Positions 38,145 to 50,390 of a DNA stretch of 64,000 nt are shown piece after piece. The stretch is taken from positions 248,001 through 312,000 of the forward strand of contig NBBA01000013.1 in the NCBI GenBank assembly GCA_002794785.1, written 5' to 3'. The stretch is from Coniferiporia sulphurascens. Lineage: Eukaryota > Basidiomycota > Agaricomycetes > Hymenochaetales > Hymenochaetaceae. Numbering within the stretch: the stretch's first letter is position 1; each line of letters opens with the position of its first letter. The notes under the pieces were generated by a model. The model was not told the DNA's origin, ran no database searches, and saw only the letters and a list, made by a program, of their open reading frames with translations. A program made the translations under genes and the position numbers.

Positions 38145-39171
38145 ATGCCTTGCGTACTTTCCTTTGTGTGCGACGAATGCGGAAAGAGCTTCCCGCGCAA
38201 GTGTGACCTCAGCAGACACGCTCTGACCCACAATCCTAACGCAACGTATGTTTCTTTCAGCAACCCGTCTACTTTCTATCGACACTGACATCAGTTCCGC
38301 TTTCTAGTCGACACCACTGCGACTTTCCTGGATGTGAATACGGCACACTCCAAAAGGGCAACGTCAAGACGCATTACATTGCGAGGCAGTGAGTAAAGCC
38401 GCGTAACTCGACAAGTGCTGCATTTGCTGATGTTTACATCCTGACAGCCTGAAGCAGAAACGGTTCCAGTGCAACCTTGGCTGCGACAAAGCATATGCCG
38501 ACGCAGCCGCGCTTATTCGCCACGAGAAGAACATACACGGTCACTACCGCAAAGGGAACAAGCCCTCCGCGGCAACCCCAGCCCCCAAAGAGTCAGTGAA
38601 GCTTGGGCAATGGAACCTCGCCGCCCCAGCTTCCTTCGGGGATGCCTTCTGGATGATGACATCCACGCCCTCACTTTGCGACTCTAGCAGCCTGGCGTCA
38701 TCCCCCACTTCCAGCTCCTTCCTTTCCGCCCCGTCCACCCCGTCTACCCTGTCCATGTCAATTGCTTCTAGCCCCGCACCTTTTGGCTCCCTTGATCTCG
38801 ACTTCGGTGCAGAATTGTTCTCTCAGCAACAGTTGGGGGATCATTTCTTATACGAACAGATTCCCGAATTATTCTCAGTACCGGAGTTTCTGCAAGGCAG
38901 TTCGTCTCCTTGTACAACCTCTTCCTTGTTTGTGGAAGGCGTGTCTGGCACATCTTCCTCGACGTGCGCATCTGGGTTATCTCTTGTGCAAGAGCAGTTG
39001 TGGAATGAGACTCCTTACATCTTGTCTGGGTACCCATCCAACGTTGATAACACCGATTTCTCAACAATGTTTCAAACTCCATCTCTCGACTTTCTTAACT
39101 TCCCTGCGCTTTTCTCCAGGGATGGCGTACATCTTGATACGGAAACTTATTTTTCGGGCTGGTCGTTATAA
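38145..39171 (+). CDS. C2H2 zinc-finger transcription factor
   Basis: Probable DNA-binding regulator. Three C2H2 fingers lie in the first 95 residues: CDECGKSFPRKCDLSRHALTH, then CDFPGCEYGTLQKGNVKTH with ARH, and CNLGCDKAYADAAALIRH with IHG. The rest is Ser/Thr/Pro-rich with acidic and aromatic residues (GSLDLDFGAELFS), resembling an activation domain. It ends TETYFSGWSL, stop at 39169-39171. Two introns interrupt the finger region (near 38246-38308 and 38389-38447). The start is the first ATG after a pyrimidine-rich leader. Target genes are unknown. No partner gene is adjacent. Confidence 0.85.
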
Positions 39172-39538
39172 CTGCCGATTATTCGGTGCTTCGGCTTTTA
39201 TCCTTATTTCTTTTCGCCCCATTTCTACCGCATACCTTTAAAACGATGTATTTTTTGGAAGAATTTGTATACCACTCTTACCTTTAAGGCTTGTTCAACT
39301 GCATGTGAACAAATTTTCCGTTAGTTGCCAAATGAATATTACGTAACACTTGCAATTATCAAATATTACTATCAAGGGATGCCTTCTCACGCTGGACGAG
39401 CAAGGTACTCGCTGTCTGTGCGTTGACTGTCCAAAGCTCCCTTCACCGTCCTCCACAGCCTCGAACTCTGTGAGCATTCTAAAGAGTATCCGATCTCTTC
39501 AAATGGCTTGAGATTTTACACCCTTTAGACCTCTTGTG
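39172..39538. other. Intergenic, no gene seen
   Basis: 3' flank of the zinc-finger gene and 5' flank of ATP18. No signal recognised. Confidence 0.4.
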
Positions 39539-39851
39539 ATGGCTTTCCTCGGTCTCCGCAAGTGGCCAACACCTGTGCGTTGCATTGCTTCTCCCCGCGT
39601 GGACTTACCTGACGCTGCTCGTTCATCGTTCAGGTTGCGCGCCCTATGGCACCATTCATCGCCGCATCGGCCCTCACTTTCTACCTCGTCGGCTCGCTGC
39701 AGGATATGTCCGTGCGCTGTACGTCCCCATAGCTTACGCCTCATTTACTGCTGGCCGACCTCCGTTTTTTCCCGTAGCCGAGACGTACGCGAATGACCCC
39801 AAGAACCCGTACGCTGCGCAGATTGCAAAGGAGAAGGCAACGCATCACTAG
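39539..39851 (+). CDS. ATP18: Mitochondrial ATP synthase subunit J
   Basis: Small membrane subunit (i/j) of the F0 part of mitochondrial ATP synthase. Three exons give about 63 residues. MAFLGLRKWPTP is joined to VARPMAPFIAASALTFYLVG (one transmembrane helix), then SLQDMSVRSETYANDPKNPY and AAQIAKEKATHH. The pattern of an N-terminal LGLRxWPTPV, one helix and a NDPKNPYA tail is diagnostic. The ATG at 39539 is preceded in frame by another ATG at 39536; the second matches homologues better. The stop is at 39849-39851. Confidence 0.88.
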
Positions 39852-40323
39852 AGTTCCTCCTGTGCTTTCGTTAAACGTGTGCTCTGTGAGCGTGCAATAG
39901 AAGTGATATTTGAAGCGTGCGACAGATGCTGTGGAACGCCGCCAGCGGACATGGATGTGTCGGAGCAGAATTGTTGTTAGGTGATGAGTCAGTTACCTCT
40001 GGTAATCCCGTAATATTATCAATGCACACGCGGTACGCAAATAAAGTTTCCAGCGAGATTTTTTACTGCGGTCATAGAATGGCGAAATGTTCTTTCGAAC
40101 GATTTGAACAAAGTACGAGAGGTGTTGTAAGCGATCCCGGCGACGCGCTCCCGCAGTCTACGCGACGGATGCCTGAGTAGTAATCTTTTAAGTACCCTAA
40201 TCCTAGTCTGCACATCGACATCTCGACATTACTTGTCCCCCCACTCTCATTACCCCCGCCGCTCCTTTACTTTCTGGCCGTGCTTGACTGCACTGGCATA
40301 TCGCGGAGCCCCTGCTCTCGTCG
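39852..40323. other. Intergenic, no gene seen
   Basis: 3' flank of ATP18 and pyrimidine-rich leader of the next gene. No signal recognised. Confidence 0.4.
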
Positions 40324-41748
40324 ATGGCGTTTTGTTCGTCTGCTTCCCGACTTTACTTTCTATTCTGTCTCCTTTCTTTTGTGCTCCTTTTCTGTGAAGC
40401 ACGGCCAGCTGCGTACCAGAATGGCACCTCTGACATCCTTACAAACGACGGGGGCACCTTCAAGGTCCTCGACCCCATTACGACCGATGAAGTTCCCCAG
40501 GGCTCAGCCAGTGACGGCGCGGGCAGCGGGATGAACCTTCCTGCAATCCTTTGGATGGCATGTGCTTTTGTATTTGGTGTTCCGCTCGCGATCGCGGGTG
40601 TACGCCTAGGAAGGTTCACGAGTGGTGTCGGTCTCGGACTTGCTCTGGCTGTTGGTGGTACGTACTAGTTCACTACCCCTTTATCTATCATATCTCATGG
40701 CAAAAAAATTATTGACTAACTTATTTGTCACCGTATAATACAGTATGGGCATCCATCATCAACGCCGTCAACGAGAATGGCATCTCGGATATTTTTATCT
40801 TCGTCCTCACCGCGATTCTATTTGCTGTCGGCTTCGTCCTTGGGCTTATAGTGCACATGTATGGGCTAGGAGCAGCTGCGCTTGGCATTGCAGGGGGGAT
40901 ATCAATCGGCATCCGCGTGATGCTTATGAAGAACGACCTGCTCGTCCCGATTTTCTACGTGAACTGGTTGATTTGCACCGCGTGCGGGGTTGCGGGGCTT
41001 TTACTGGTCGTGTGGAGGGAACGCGCCGGCGTCGTAAGTTTCTGACTGCGCCTCTTTTTTAAAATTCAGCGCGCTGATTAATTTGCTTATTCCTGCAGAT
41101 TGTTGGCTGTTCTGCTGCTGGCTCCTTCCTAATCGGCCTCGGCGTCGACCTGCTCGTCAGCAAACAAAGCGGCATGTCCCGCGGTCTTCGCTACCTCTTC
41201 GATAGAAACTCAAATCACATCGTCGTAAGGCTGTTGGTCCTATTACCCTTTTCGGCACGTATGCTAAATGTGTGCGCAGGATATAATGGGTACCGGATAC
41301 AGTCCCCCGATTAGCACACAGGTCATAATGGGTGTAACGATCGCCTCGATGTAAGTACATCGTCCTCGTTTCCCTCCCACGTCGGCGCCCCTAACCTTAT
41401 GCTCCTGTTCCACCTAGACCGATATTCGCCTTCCTTCAGTACAAGCTTTTCCCGGGCCCCTTCCGCAATAAGAAGCATCGAGCAGCTTCCATCTTCGGCG
41501 ACGACGCGAGTATCCGTGAGCGGAACTGGTTCCAGCGGCTCACGGGCCGTCGAGGTAACAAGCTAGTAGCCACAGACCCGGAAAAAGAGTCCGAGAGTAC
41601 TTGTGCTCTTGTCCCGGTCCCGGGAGACAAGTCTACCGGCACCTCGCTCCAGGACGTCTCTTCGCCGGTCTCTCCGTCGGAGCCGTACAAAGACGAGCCG
41701 GAACGTCAGCGGATAGAGGGCGCGTCGACCCCAGGGAAGATACCCTAG
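40324..41748 (+). CDS. TM7S3/TM198-like seven-helix membrane protein
   Basis: Secretory-pathway membrane protein of the TM7S3/TMEM198-like (DUF4203) family. A signal peptide (LYFLFCLLSFVLLFCEARPA) precedes a short luminal segment rich in Asp and Gly. Helices include LPAILWMACAFVFGVPLAIA, GVGLGLALAVG spliced to VWASIINAV, IFIFVLTAILFAVGFVLGLI, GLGAAALGIAGGISIGI, FYVNWLICTACGVAGLLLVV, IVGCSAAGSFLIGLGVDLL and QVIMGVTIASIPIFAFL. The C-terminal tail of about 100 residues is hydrophilic and Ser/Pro-rich. Four introns can be placed. The stop is at 41746-41748. The molecular role is unknown in fungi. Confidence 0.82.
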
Positions 41749-42741
41749 TTTGTAGTATACCGCAATTATAGACATAGATTTTGCGGACAGCGGACAGCGG
41801 ACGGACTACCGCATTTTCTTCTTCTTCTTTACTTTCATCCCATTCGCATATGTTGATGATATTAATGTTAGTACTGACTACTCAATAATGATTGGTCGAC
41901 CGTGGATTTATTTTCAGGTTCTGTCTCCGCTCTTAACTGATAGACATCGTATCAAGGTATCCATGTAATCTTATCCTTCCATACGTTCGCAACACGGTAG
42001 TTCATATTCATCACACGAGGATGGCCGGGGGTTGACTCAGGCCATTAAGCTTTTCGTCTCAACCCACGGAGGCTGGCGCTGAGTGCAATAGACAATTCAG
42101 ACGAAAATAGTGTTAGCAAAGAAAGGTATAAAAAAAAAGAGACGGGCCGCAAATTTTCAAAACGTTTTTTAGTGGATTGAAAAAGAAAGTCATTTCGGTC
42201 TGGAGGTGGCCATATGGTATTGCAAGCGGAAGGCCTGAAGAGGATGCCTTCACATTCATTAAACATAGCTTTTGAATAATATTTTGCGCTTCCAAGTTCC
42301 GTGTACCGTAATTCCCCTCCTCACTGACTACATAAATCTCGCCTCTTCCGCACTCTTAGGTCAGTGCCTTCTCCTGATCGCCTTCACTTATGCATTCTTA
42401 TGAAGTTACGCCGTTAGCTCAAGGACACAACGAGAGCGACATCGGATCCCCGCGTATAACTCAATAATGTAATATTATCAATTACAAGTGAACATTGAGC
42501 TATCGCTCTTGTCCCGATGTCGCTATGAGGTTTTTTTGTCGACAGAGAATACATATTTCAAGGCGAGGGAATAAATCGGGACAGGTAAGAACAGCCAATT
42601 GAGATAGAGCCACAAAGACCTAATATGAAGCAGTCGAAAAAAGAGAAGATAGGAATGGAGGATGGGAGGAGAGGTTGAAAAGAAAGTGCGTCACGGGAAG
42701 GGACGCGTATATCCGTCATCGATAAGCGCATCTAAACGTGC
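41749..42741. other. Intergenic region containing a long stem-loop
   Basis: About 1 kb between converging genes with no coding signal. A stem-loop near 42430-42525 pairs AGCGACATCGG with CCGATGTCGCT, and inside it CTCAAT with ATTGAG. It is followed by a run of T. It could be a transcript end or part of a small repeat. Confidence 0.4.
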
Positions 42742-43945
42742 TCACGAACCTGCCTTCTCTTCTAAAACATTGGTGACCTCAGTCTCCTCCCTGTCCGTAC
42801 CCATACCTGCCGAATCTGAATCTGAGTGACCTTCGGCATCAATGTTGCCGTTGCTCTCCGCAGCCGCGGCGGCTGCCTTTGCCGCTTGCACGACCTGAGC
42901 GAGCACACCATTTTGTACTACGTTGGGCACGCCGTTTCCCAAGGTCGGATCGATGTGGGCGCCAGGTACGGGGTTCGCACCGAATGGTGAGGGAGCGGTC
43001 AATGGTCGGTGAAAGCGGGTGCGGAAGTCATTTGGATCTTGGGGGTCACCGCTAGGCGGACCAAACGGGTGAGGAGGCGGTCCATTGTTAGGATTCGAAC
43101 CATTTTGCTGTTGCTGCCCCGAATTCGCCTTGGCCGCCTGCTCGGCATAATGGAGACGGCGCTGCAAAGAGGCAGTTGAATAAGTTGACGCATAGTAGGA
43201 AGAGCACTGTAAAACGACGCGTAAGCAGGACACTCACAGCGTGATCCCACTGGTCCCAAGCAGCAGAAAGGATGGGTTCAAGAGAACAGAGCTCCTCATT
43301 CGTCATGTGTAACGTGCGCAGGAGGTGTTGTTTCAATAACGGCGAACACGAGAACGATAGTAATAAGGTCGATGCGAACGTCTGCCCACCAGTCTGTGTG
43401 CCGTGGCCTTGCGAGTAGGACTGATCTGGGTTTCCCATGTCGGGAGGTTGCGCGTTAGGCGGCATAACGGGCTGGTAGTGGCCGTCAGGACCGAGCGCGT
43501 AGTGGATCTCCTCGAGCCCTCCAACACCGTCTTGACCCATCGAAAGACCGAGCTCGGCCATTTTCTTCTGCTTTACCAGCGCCCGATGCTTGCGCTGGCG
43601 TTCGCGCGCGGCCGCACGTACCTTTTCGCGTCGCTCAAACTCCTCCTTCGATAAAGTGACGGTCGGGCCTGCGCCTTGACCGGGTTGTTGTTGGACGGAG
43701 GTGGAGGGTTCGCCAGGCTGGGGCATGCCTGGGAAAGGGGCGCTAGACATGTTTGAGCCTGACTCGCGCTCGCGCTGACGGTCGCGCTGCCGCTTATTAC
43801 GCTGACGTTCGGCGGCCTTTGCGCGTTTATGAAGGACCTTGGGGTCTACGTCCTGATCGGATACGCGACCACGCTTGCGGGGCGCGGGGGAGGGCTGGGA
43901 CTGAACTGAGACTGGGTTGAAGGCTGGGTCAAAAGTGCTGTTCAT
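42742..43945 (-). CDS. Basic-region (bZIP-like) nuclear protein, function unknown
   Basis: Starts MNSTFDPAFNPV. A basic stretch KRAKAAERQRNKRQRDRQRE at about residues 40-60 is followed by another, RREKVRAAARERQRKHRALV, at about 105-130. These resemble bZIP basic regions, but no clear leucine zipper follows. A helical segment LKQHLLRTLHMTNEELCSLE leads to an intron (about 43236-43164), then RRLHYAEQAAKAN. The C-terminus is Asn/Pro/Gly-rich with an Ala-rich helix and acidic end, stop at 42742-42744. About 380 residues. It is likely a transcription-related protein typical of Agaricomycetes, but I cannot name the family. Confidence 0.72.
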
Positions 43946-44239
43946 TGTTTAAATATATTGAGCACGCTGCGCGCGACACCGCCGGTGACAACAGCGAGGC
44001 GACGAGAGTAACGGGTTACGGCGCTGGTGACTTTCGAGATCGAGTGACCAGAGGTGGGTCACAGAATACGGGGGCTTGGAGGGTTTGCGCAGTGATGGAG
44101 AGTCACAGGCATTGCTGCCCCTTTCGACATTCATTTTCAGGCTCCGCTTCATCTCGCCACAACGTCCGACTTCCATGCCTAGGCCTCGCTTGTTTTTCGA
44201 TGTTTTAATATTTTATTTATTAAAAGAGAGAGAAAGGCA

Positions 44240-44704
44240 TTAGCTATCCACCCTCGGCGGTGGCTCGGTCGGAGGCACCCCCCAGTCCGGAACGCCCTTC
44301 GGACGCTCTATACGCTTGGGCTCCCAGTCTTCTCCAGCCGCAGATTGAATTCGCTACAATAGCCCGCGGGATAAAGAGCCCCGTTGCACGCAGAGGACTA
44401 TAATACTCACGTAGTACTCTTCCCGAATGTCGAACTTTTTCTTGCGCTTGTTCAACCCAAGCTCCTCCTCCTTCGAGACCTGGAAATTACTTAGTTCTTC
44501 GCATGGTGTGCATCCGACGACGACGCTGCTTACAGAGGTGTGCCGCTGGTTTTGGAGGTCGTAGCGCGTCTGCGTGAAGGTGGTCATCGCAAACGACGCT
44601 CCGACGACGATGAGCACGAACGGCACGCCGAAGAGGGCGGGGTACTTCCTGAATGTGCTATTCAGCCCATTCCGTCTGAGTGGATTGGAAGAAAATGCAG
44701 GCAT
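44240..44704 (-). CDS. COX16: Cytochrome c oxidase assembly protein COX16
   Basis: Single-pass inner mitochondrial membrane protein needed for cytochrome oxidase assembly. It reads MPAFSSNPLRRNGLNSTFRK, then a transmembrane helix YPALFGVPFVLIVVGASFAM. FTQTRYDLQNQRHTSV and, across two introns, SKEEELGLNKRKKKFDIREE follow, then YRIQSAAGEDWEPKRIERPK. This is the full family pattern, including the terminal WEPKR motif. About 115 residues. The stop is at 44240-44242. It is divergent from ADE12, with 266 bp between starts. Confidence 0.92.
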
Positions 44705-44970
44705 CGTCGTCTGCTAGCGCATCGACAGACACGACACACTCGCGTGGTCGCTGTGGTTGGTGCTGAGCTCGGCGTCGGGCCGTGACTGGCGCTGTGGGAC
44801 GGTCGTGACCACAAAGAGGCCGTCGCCCGGATAAAGCCGACCGCTAGGCGAAAATCGCTGGCCGTCTCCTCCGGGCATAAAGGTTCAATCGTGCGCCCTA
44901 TTTATTCCTCTGTACCTGTCCACATACAGCGAACAGCGACCCGTCCATCAGGCCGCAGACAATCATCGCA

Positions 44971-46548
<1,578 letters not shown>

Positions 46549-46692
46549 CGGAATGTTGTAGGGTAACCGTCATGTCGTCAAACAGAAGGTGTATATTACA
46601 ACTCCAATATCTAGAAACATGCAGCAAGGTATCACAAGGCCGGATAATTTGGCTGAGGTAACGGGGAAATACTGGTATAGCACTGGCAAAGG

Positions 46693-49600
46693 CTAGGAAC
46701 TTGATACCTCGTCTACACGAGCCATCCGCATCAACCCGCGGCTGAACCCACCCGCCACAGTAGTGAAACCGCCTTCCTTGACCTCTGAGATAAAGAGATC
46801 GTGTTGACCCGCAAGTCGCTCATTGTTTCTCCGGATCTCGCGCAGCATACCGTGCGCGCGCGCACAATTGGGGCATTCCGTTTCGTTCTCCGCCAGACAA
46901 CTAGTTAAAAAGCCTTAGTAAGCCAAAAGAAAAAAGACGAGGACTGGAAGACGATGGACGAACCGCTGGTGGTAGCTGTGATTGCACATAAAGTGGATGC
47001 TAGGGAGATCGAGTTGACCCGCGCAAGCAGAGCAGCGCGTGACGTGGAAGACTCTTGGGTGATCAGGATCCGAAAGCTCATCCACTTGCTTGAGTTTCGC
47101 TTTGGTCTCCTCGCGGTAGGAGCTAACAAGTTGCTGGTCCTGTGACGTGCATTAGCACAGTCTCAACCAAAGGAATATAAATCGCTCACGGTTTGAATCT
47201 CATTCCTCGATTCCCTGATCCGTGTCAGCAACCATTGCTTCACAAGCCCTACACTCGTCACCCCGTTCCTGCTTAATACCTGTATCACCCCGAGGGGAGG
47301 CATGATCTTCTCCCGCTCGATATGCTCCAGCATCGCCTCCAATTCGCTCGCATGACGGCTCAATAATTCTGCACTGCTCGTCAAAAAGCGTAATGCGAGT
47401 GGGTACAACTGCGGTTGCTTCGTCCCATAACGTGTCAGAGCTCGTAACACCTGTGCAGAAGCGCCTGGTTCATGGGCTTCCGTCTCCTGCGCGATCCAAA
47501 AGCGTAGAACATCCTCGTACATGCCGAGCCTCTCCCAGAGTAGCACGAGCCCTGGCGTAAAATCGCGCGTCGCACAAAGCATGAGGGCGTGTGTGGGGTC
47601 GTACGGGATAGTGTCGCTTTGGAGAAGTCCCAATGCTTTTGCTTGCAAGAAGCCCTTCTCACTCTCATTTTCGGAGAGGGTGAGGTAGAGTTCGAGAAGA
47701 GTATTCCACACTGCGACTTGGTCGCGCTTGTCCGCCTCCTCGTCTAGTGGAGCTGGCTGAGATTCCGTTGCCGGCGCAGGTGTATCGTCCACCGACTGTC
47801 CCCACCGCCGTAAAGCGACAGCTTCCAGGAAGACGACGAATTTCGCCATATTATCAACGAAATGTGAGAAATATTGTCGAGGAGAGGGTCTTTTCTCTGG
47901 TTTGGGCTTCATGACCAGGGCGGAAGGTGGGGCGGGAGACATGGTCCTCGGAGTGTCATACACAGAGTTTGCTTTCCGCGAAGATGCTTTCGGTTCCTCA
48001 AGCTGCCTGGCGGTAGCTGTCGAAGGTGAAGGCGGCGTGCTGCTCTCTGATGCATTTGTTGGACCGAGGCCTAGTGCAAGGTACGATAGATATGAAGAAG
48101 TTGCTGCAGGGGCTGCAGCACTCTTCCTCGCGGATGGAAGGTCGTCAGTGTCTTCTGTACGTGAGGTGTTTCCTGTGCAAATGTCAATCAACAGCTGCGT
48201 TGTCTCATCTGGGAGGTTTGCGAGCATGACACGTCCATAACGAGCGAGGTTGTTTTCCGTCTACGCTACACTGTCAGTGATCGAACCGAAGGAAGAGTAT
48301 AACACTGACAGCTTCAGGATCAAGGCGTCTCACATATGCGAGAGCGTCCCTATAATTTGCGGAATCCTCCACCTGGATTCGTAAGTAGTCTTCGTGACGT
48401 TTATATTTCTTTGCGAGATAACCAGCATGCTCAAAATAGCCTGCTTGCCTACACACACGGATCGCAGTCTCAAGATCGAAGGGGGGCTCGTCTGTGGAAG
48501 TATCGCTACTGGAAGAAGGCCGTGACTCGGTCTTGATAAAGCTGTCAAGGCGTGCGACGTCTTTGAGCTTCGTGTACGTGTTGAGTAAGAGAGTGGTGTG
48601 TTCCGAGTTAGCCAAACCAAGCGAATGTAGGTCTTGGAGGTAGGTGACGAGGTTGTGAATGCGTTGTGCATCCAAGAACTGGAGGATAACAAACTATTCA
48701 GTGAGGCAGAGAAGGAATGGCTGGACTGCTTTGACCTTCCGAATGACGTAGCTGGGCTGCAAGTATCCTATAGTGCTCACGAATTGGTGCATGGCGTTGT
48801 CGTAGTCGCCTTTACTGTACAAGTAATCGGCGTATTGCCGATGAATGTCGGCGACGCTGGACGCATCAAGACTTTGGGTGTTTGCAAGGCTCAGGGCAAG
48901 CTGAAACATATTTTTCCGATAAAGCATCTCCAGCTTTTCTGGCGTGGGCTTCTCTTCGAAACATGTCAGCTAAATTAAAGTCAGCAACTTGGTGTACATA
49001 GATCTGTAGGGAGTTTATATACCTTGCCGTCATTCGTCAAGACGTAAATGTGGCCCCATTGGGATACAACAGACCGTACGCCCTCGACAAATGTGCCAGA
49101 GTATGCAACAAACTTGTTTTCTAGATCAAAAACTGTCACTTTAGACACATCAGTCTTATCCGACAACTGTGTTTTCGCGACGAAATTTCGGACAGTCGCG
49201 GAAGTAGTCGCGGAGGTGGCAAAGAAAGGCGGTGAGACTATGACGATGTAATTTAGATGTGTGTGAATAGACGACTTATGTCCTTCATACAATATGTCAA
49301 AATACGCTTTTGTAGCTCGGGATCGAAGACATACCCTCATATGCTACCGATGCGCCCCTGCCCTCTGTGCCACAGAGATAAATCGCTTCATCGCGAGCCA
49401 CCACGATATCATGTGTACGCCAGTCCATAACTGCACAACCAAGTGCTGCGCCTACCTCATCGACGACACGCGGCGCGGTAGCGCTTCCCTTCCCGGACGC
49501 TTGAAAACACAACACGCGACCGGTAGTCGCAACGAAGAGGTATAGATGCGGTGTCTCTTCGGTTGGTTCACGGAATCCGAGGCCCGTTATGGGTTCCGTG

Positions 49601-50390
49601 GGCGCCTCTAGGAGCGTCCGTGGCTTCGGGAGGGCAGAAAGTGCAGAAGAGCTTGCGAGTGACTGGTCGAGGTGCCGGTAGAGGAGAACCGTGCCATCCG
49701 CGAGGCCTATAGCGAGGTGAGAAAGTGAGACGGAGAGGGCTAGCGTTGACACCTGCATGGATGTTATTAGACAATCATGTGTAAATTTGAGAAATCATTA
49801 TTTACAGGGTGCGGCCGACCGCTATGCTGGATCTTCACGGAGCGTAGCAAAGAAGGGGTCCCCGTCTTCTTGTCTGTCTTCCCAAGGTCCCATATCTTCA
49901 GCAGTGGTGATGGAGTGTTCTCCTCCTCCTGTTGAACGCAGTCAGTATGCTAGCAATGGTCTCATGCGGTGTGCTTACACCGATTGTCACTAAAATGCCC
50001 TTTCTATCGACCATGTGCGTTACCCTCCCACCAACATGCGCCACCCAGCTCCTGACGGCCTCGAAATTCCTGTTAAGAATGTGTACGCTACCATAGATAT
50101 CTGCAAGCAACACGCCAGCGGAGGACGACGAGAGCACGGATATCTCTGGTGTATTCTAGTAACATGGATAATGAAACCCGCTGCCGGTTGGCTTCTAGTA
50201 ACTTACTCACCTTGAAGGCCTCTGGAGGATTAGCTAGGTCATGAACATCTTTCACGGGCGAAATGTCGAAAAACGTGAAGTGTTTCCACTACAGATTCAA
50301 AGAGCATCAGCGTCGAGCACACCCGGGTCCAGTCGAAGTACGCACACCTGGAGCCGCGGAGGGAAGACTAGGCTGCGTAGAAGTAGACAT
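46693..50390 (-). CDS. VPS11: Vacuolar protein sorting 11 (HOPS/CORVET core)
   Basis: Core subunit of HOPS and CORVET tethering complexes, which act in endosome and vacuole fusion. The start at 50390 (MSTSTQPSLPSAAPG) leads by splicing to WKHFTFFDISPVKDVHD. A WD40-like beta-propeller follows (SAGVLLADIYGSVHILNR, LSHLAIGLADGTVLLYRHL, YLFVATTGRVLCFQ). Alpha-solenoid repeats come next (IHRQYADYLYSKGDYDNAMH, CRQAGYFEHAGYLAKKYKRH, YVRRLDPEAV). A Ser/Pro-rich insert (about 47880-48230) separates two solenoid parts. The C-terminal RING-H2 has CSACAGQLDLPSIHFMCNHS, then YHQRCL and ECPNCARAHG. It ends RMARVDEVSSS, stop at 46693-46695. About 1,050 residues and many introns. Confidence 0.93.

Noticed and set aside
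43085..43110. tRNA B-box-like GGATTCGAACC
   Set aside because: It lies inside the coding exon of the basic-region protein, and no A box or cloverleaf is seen.
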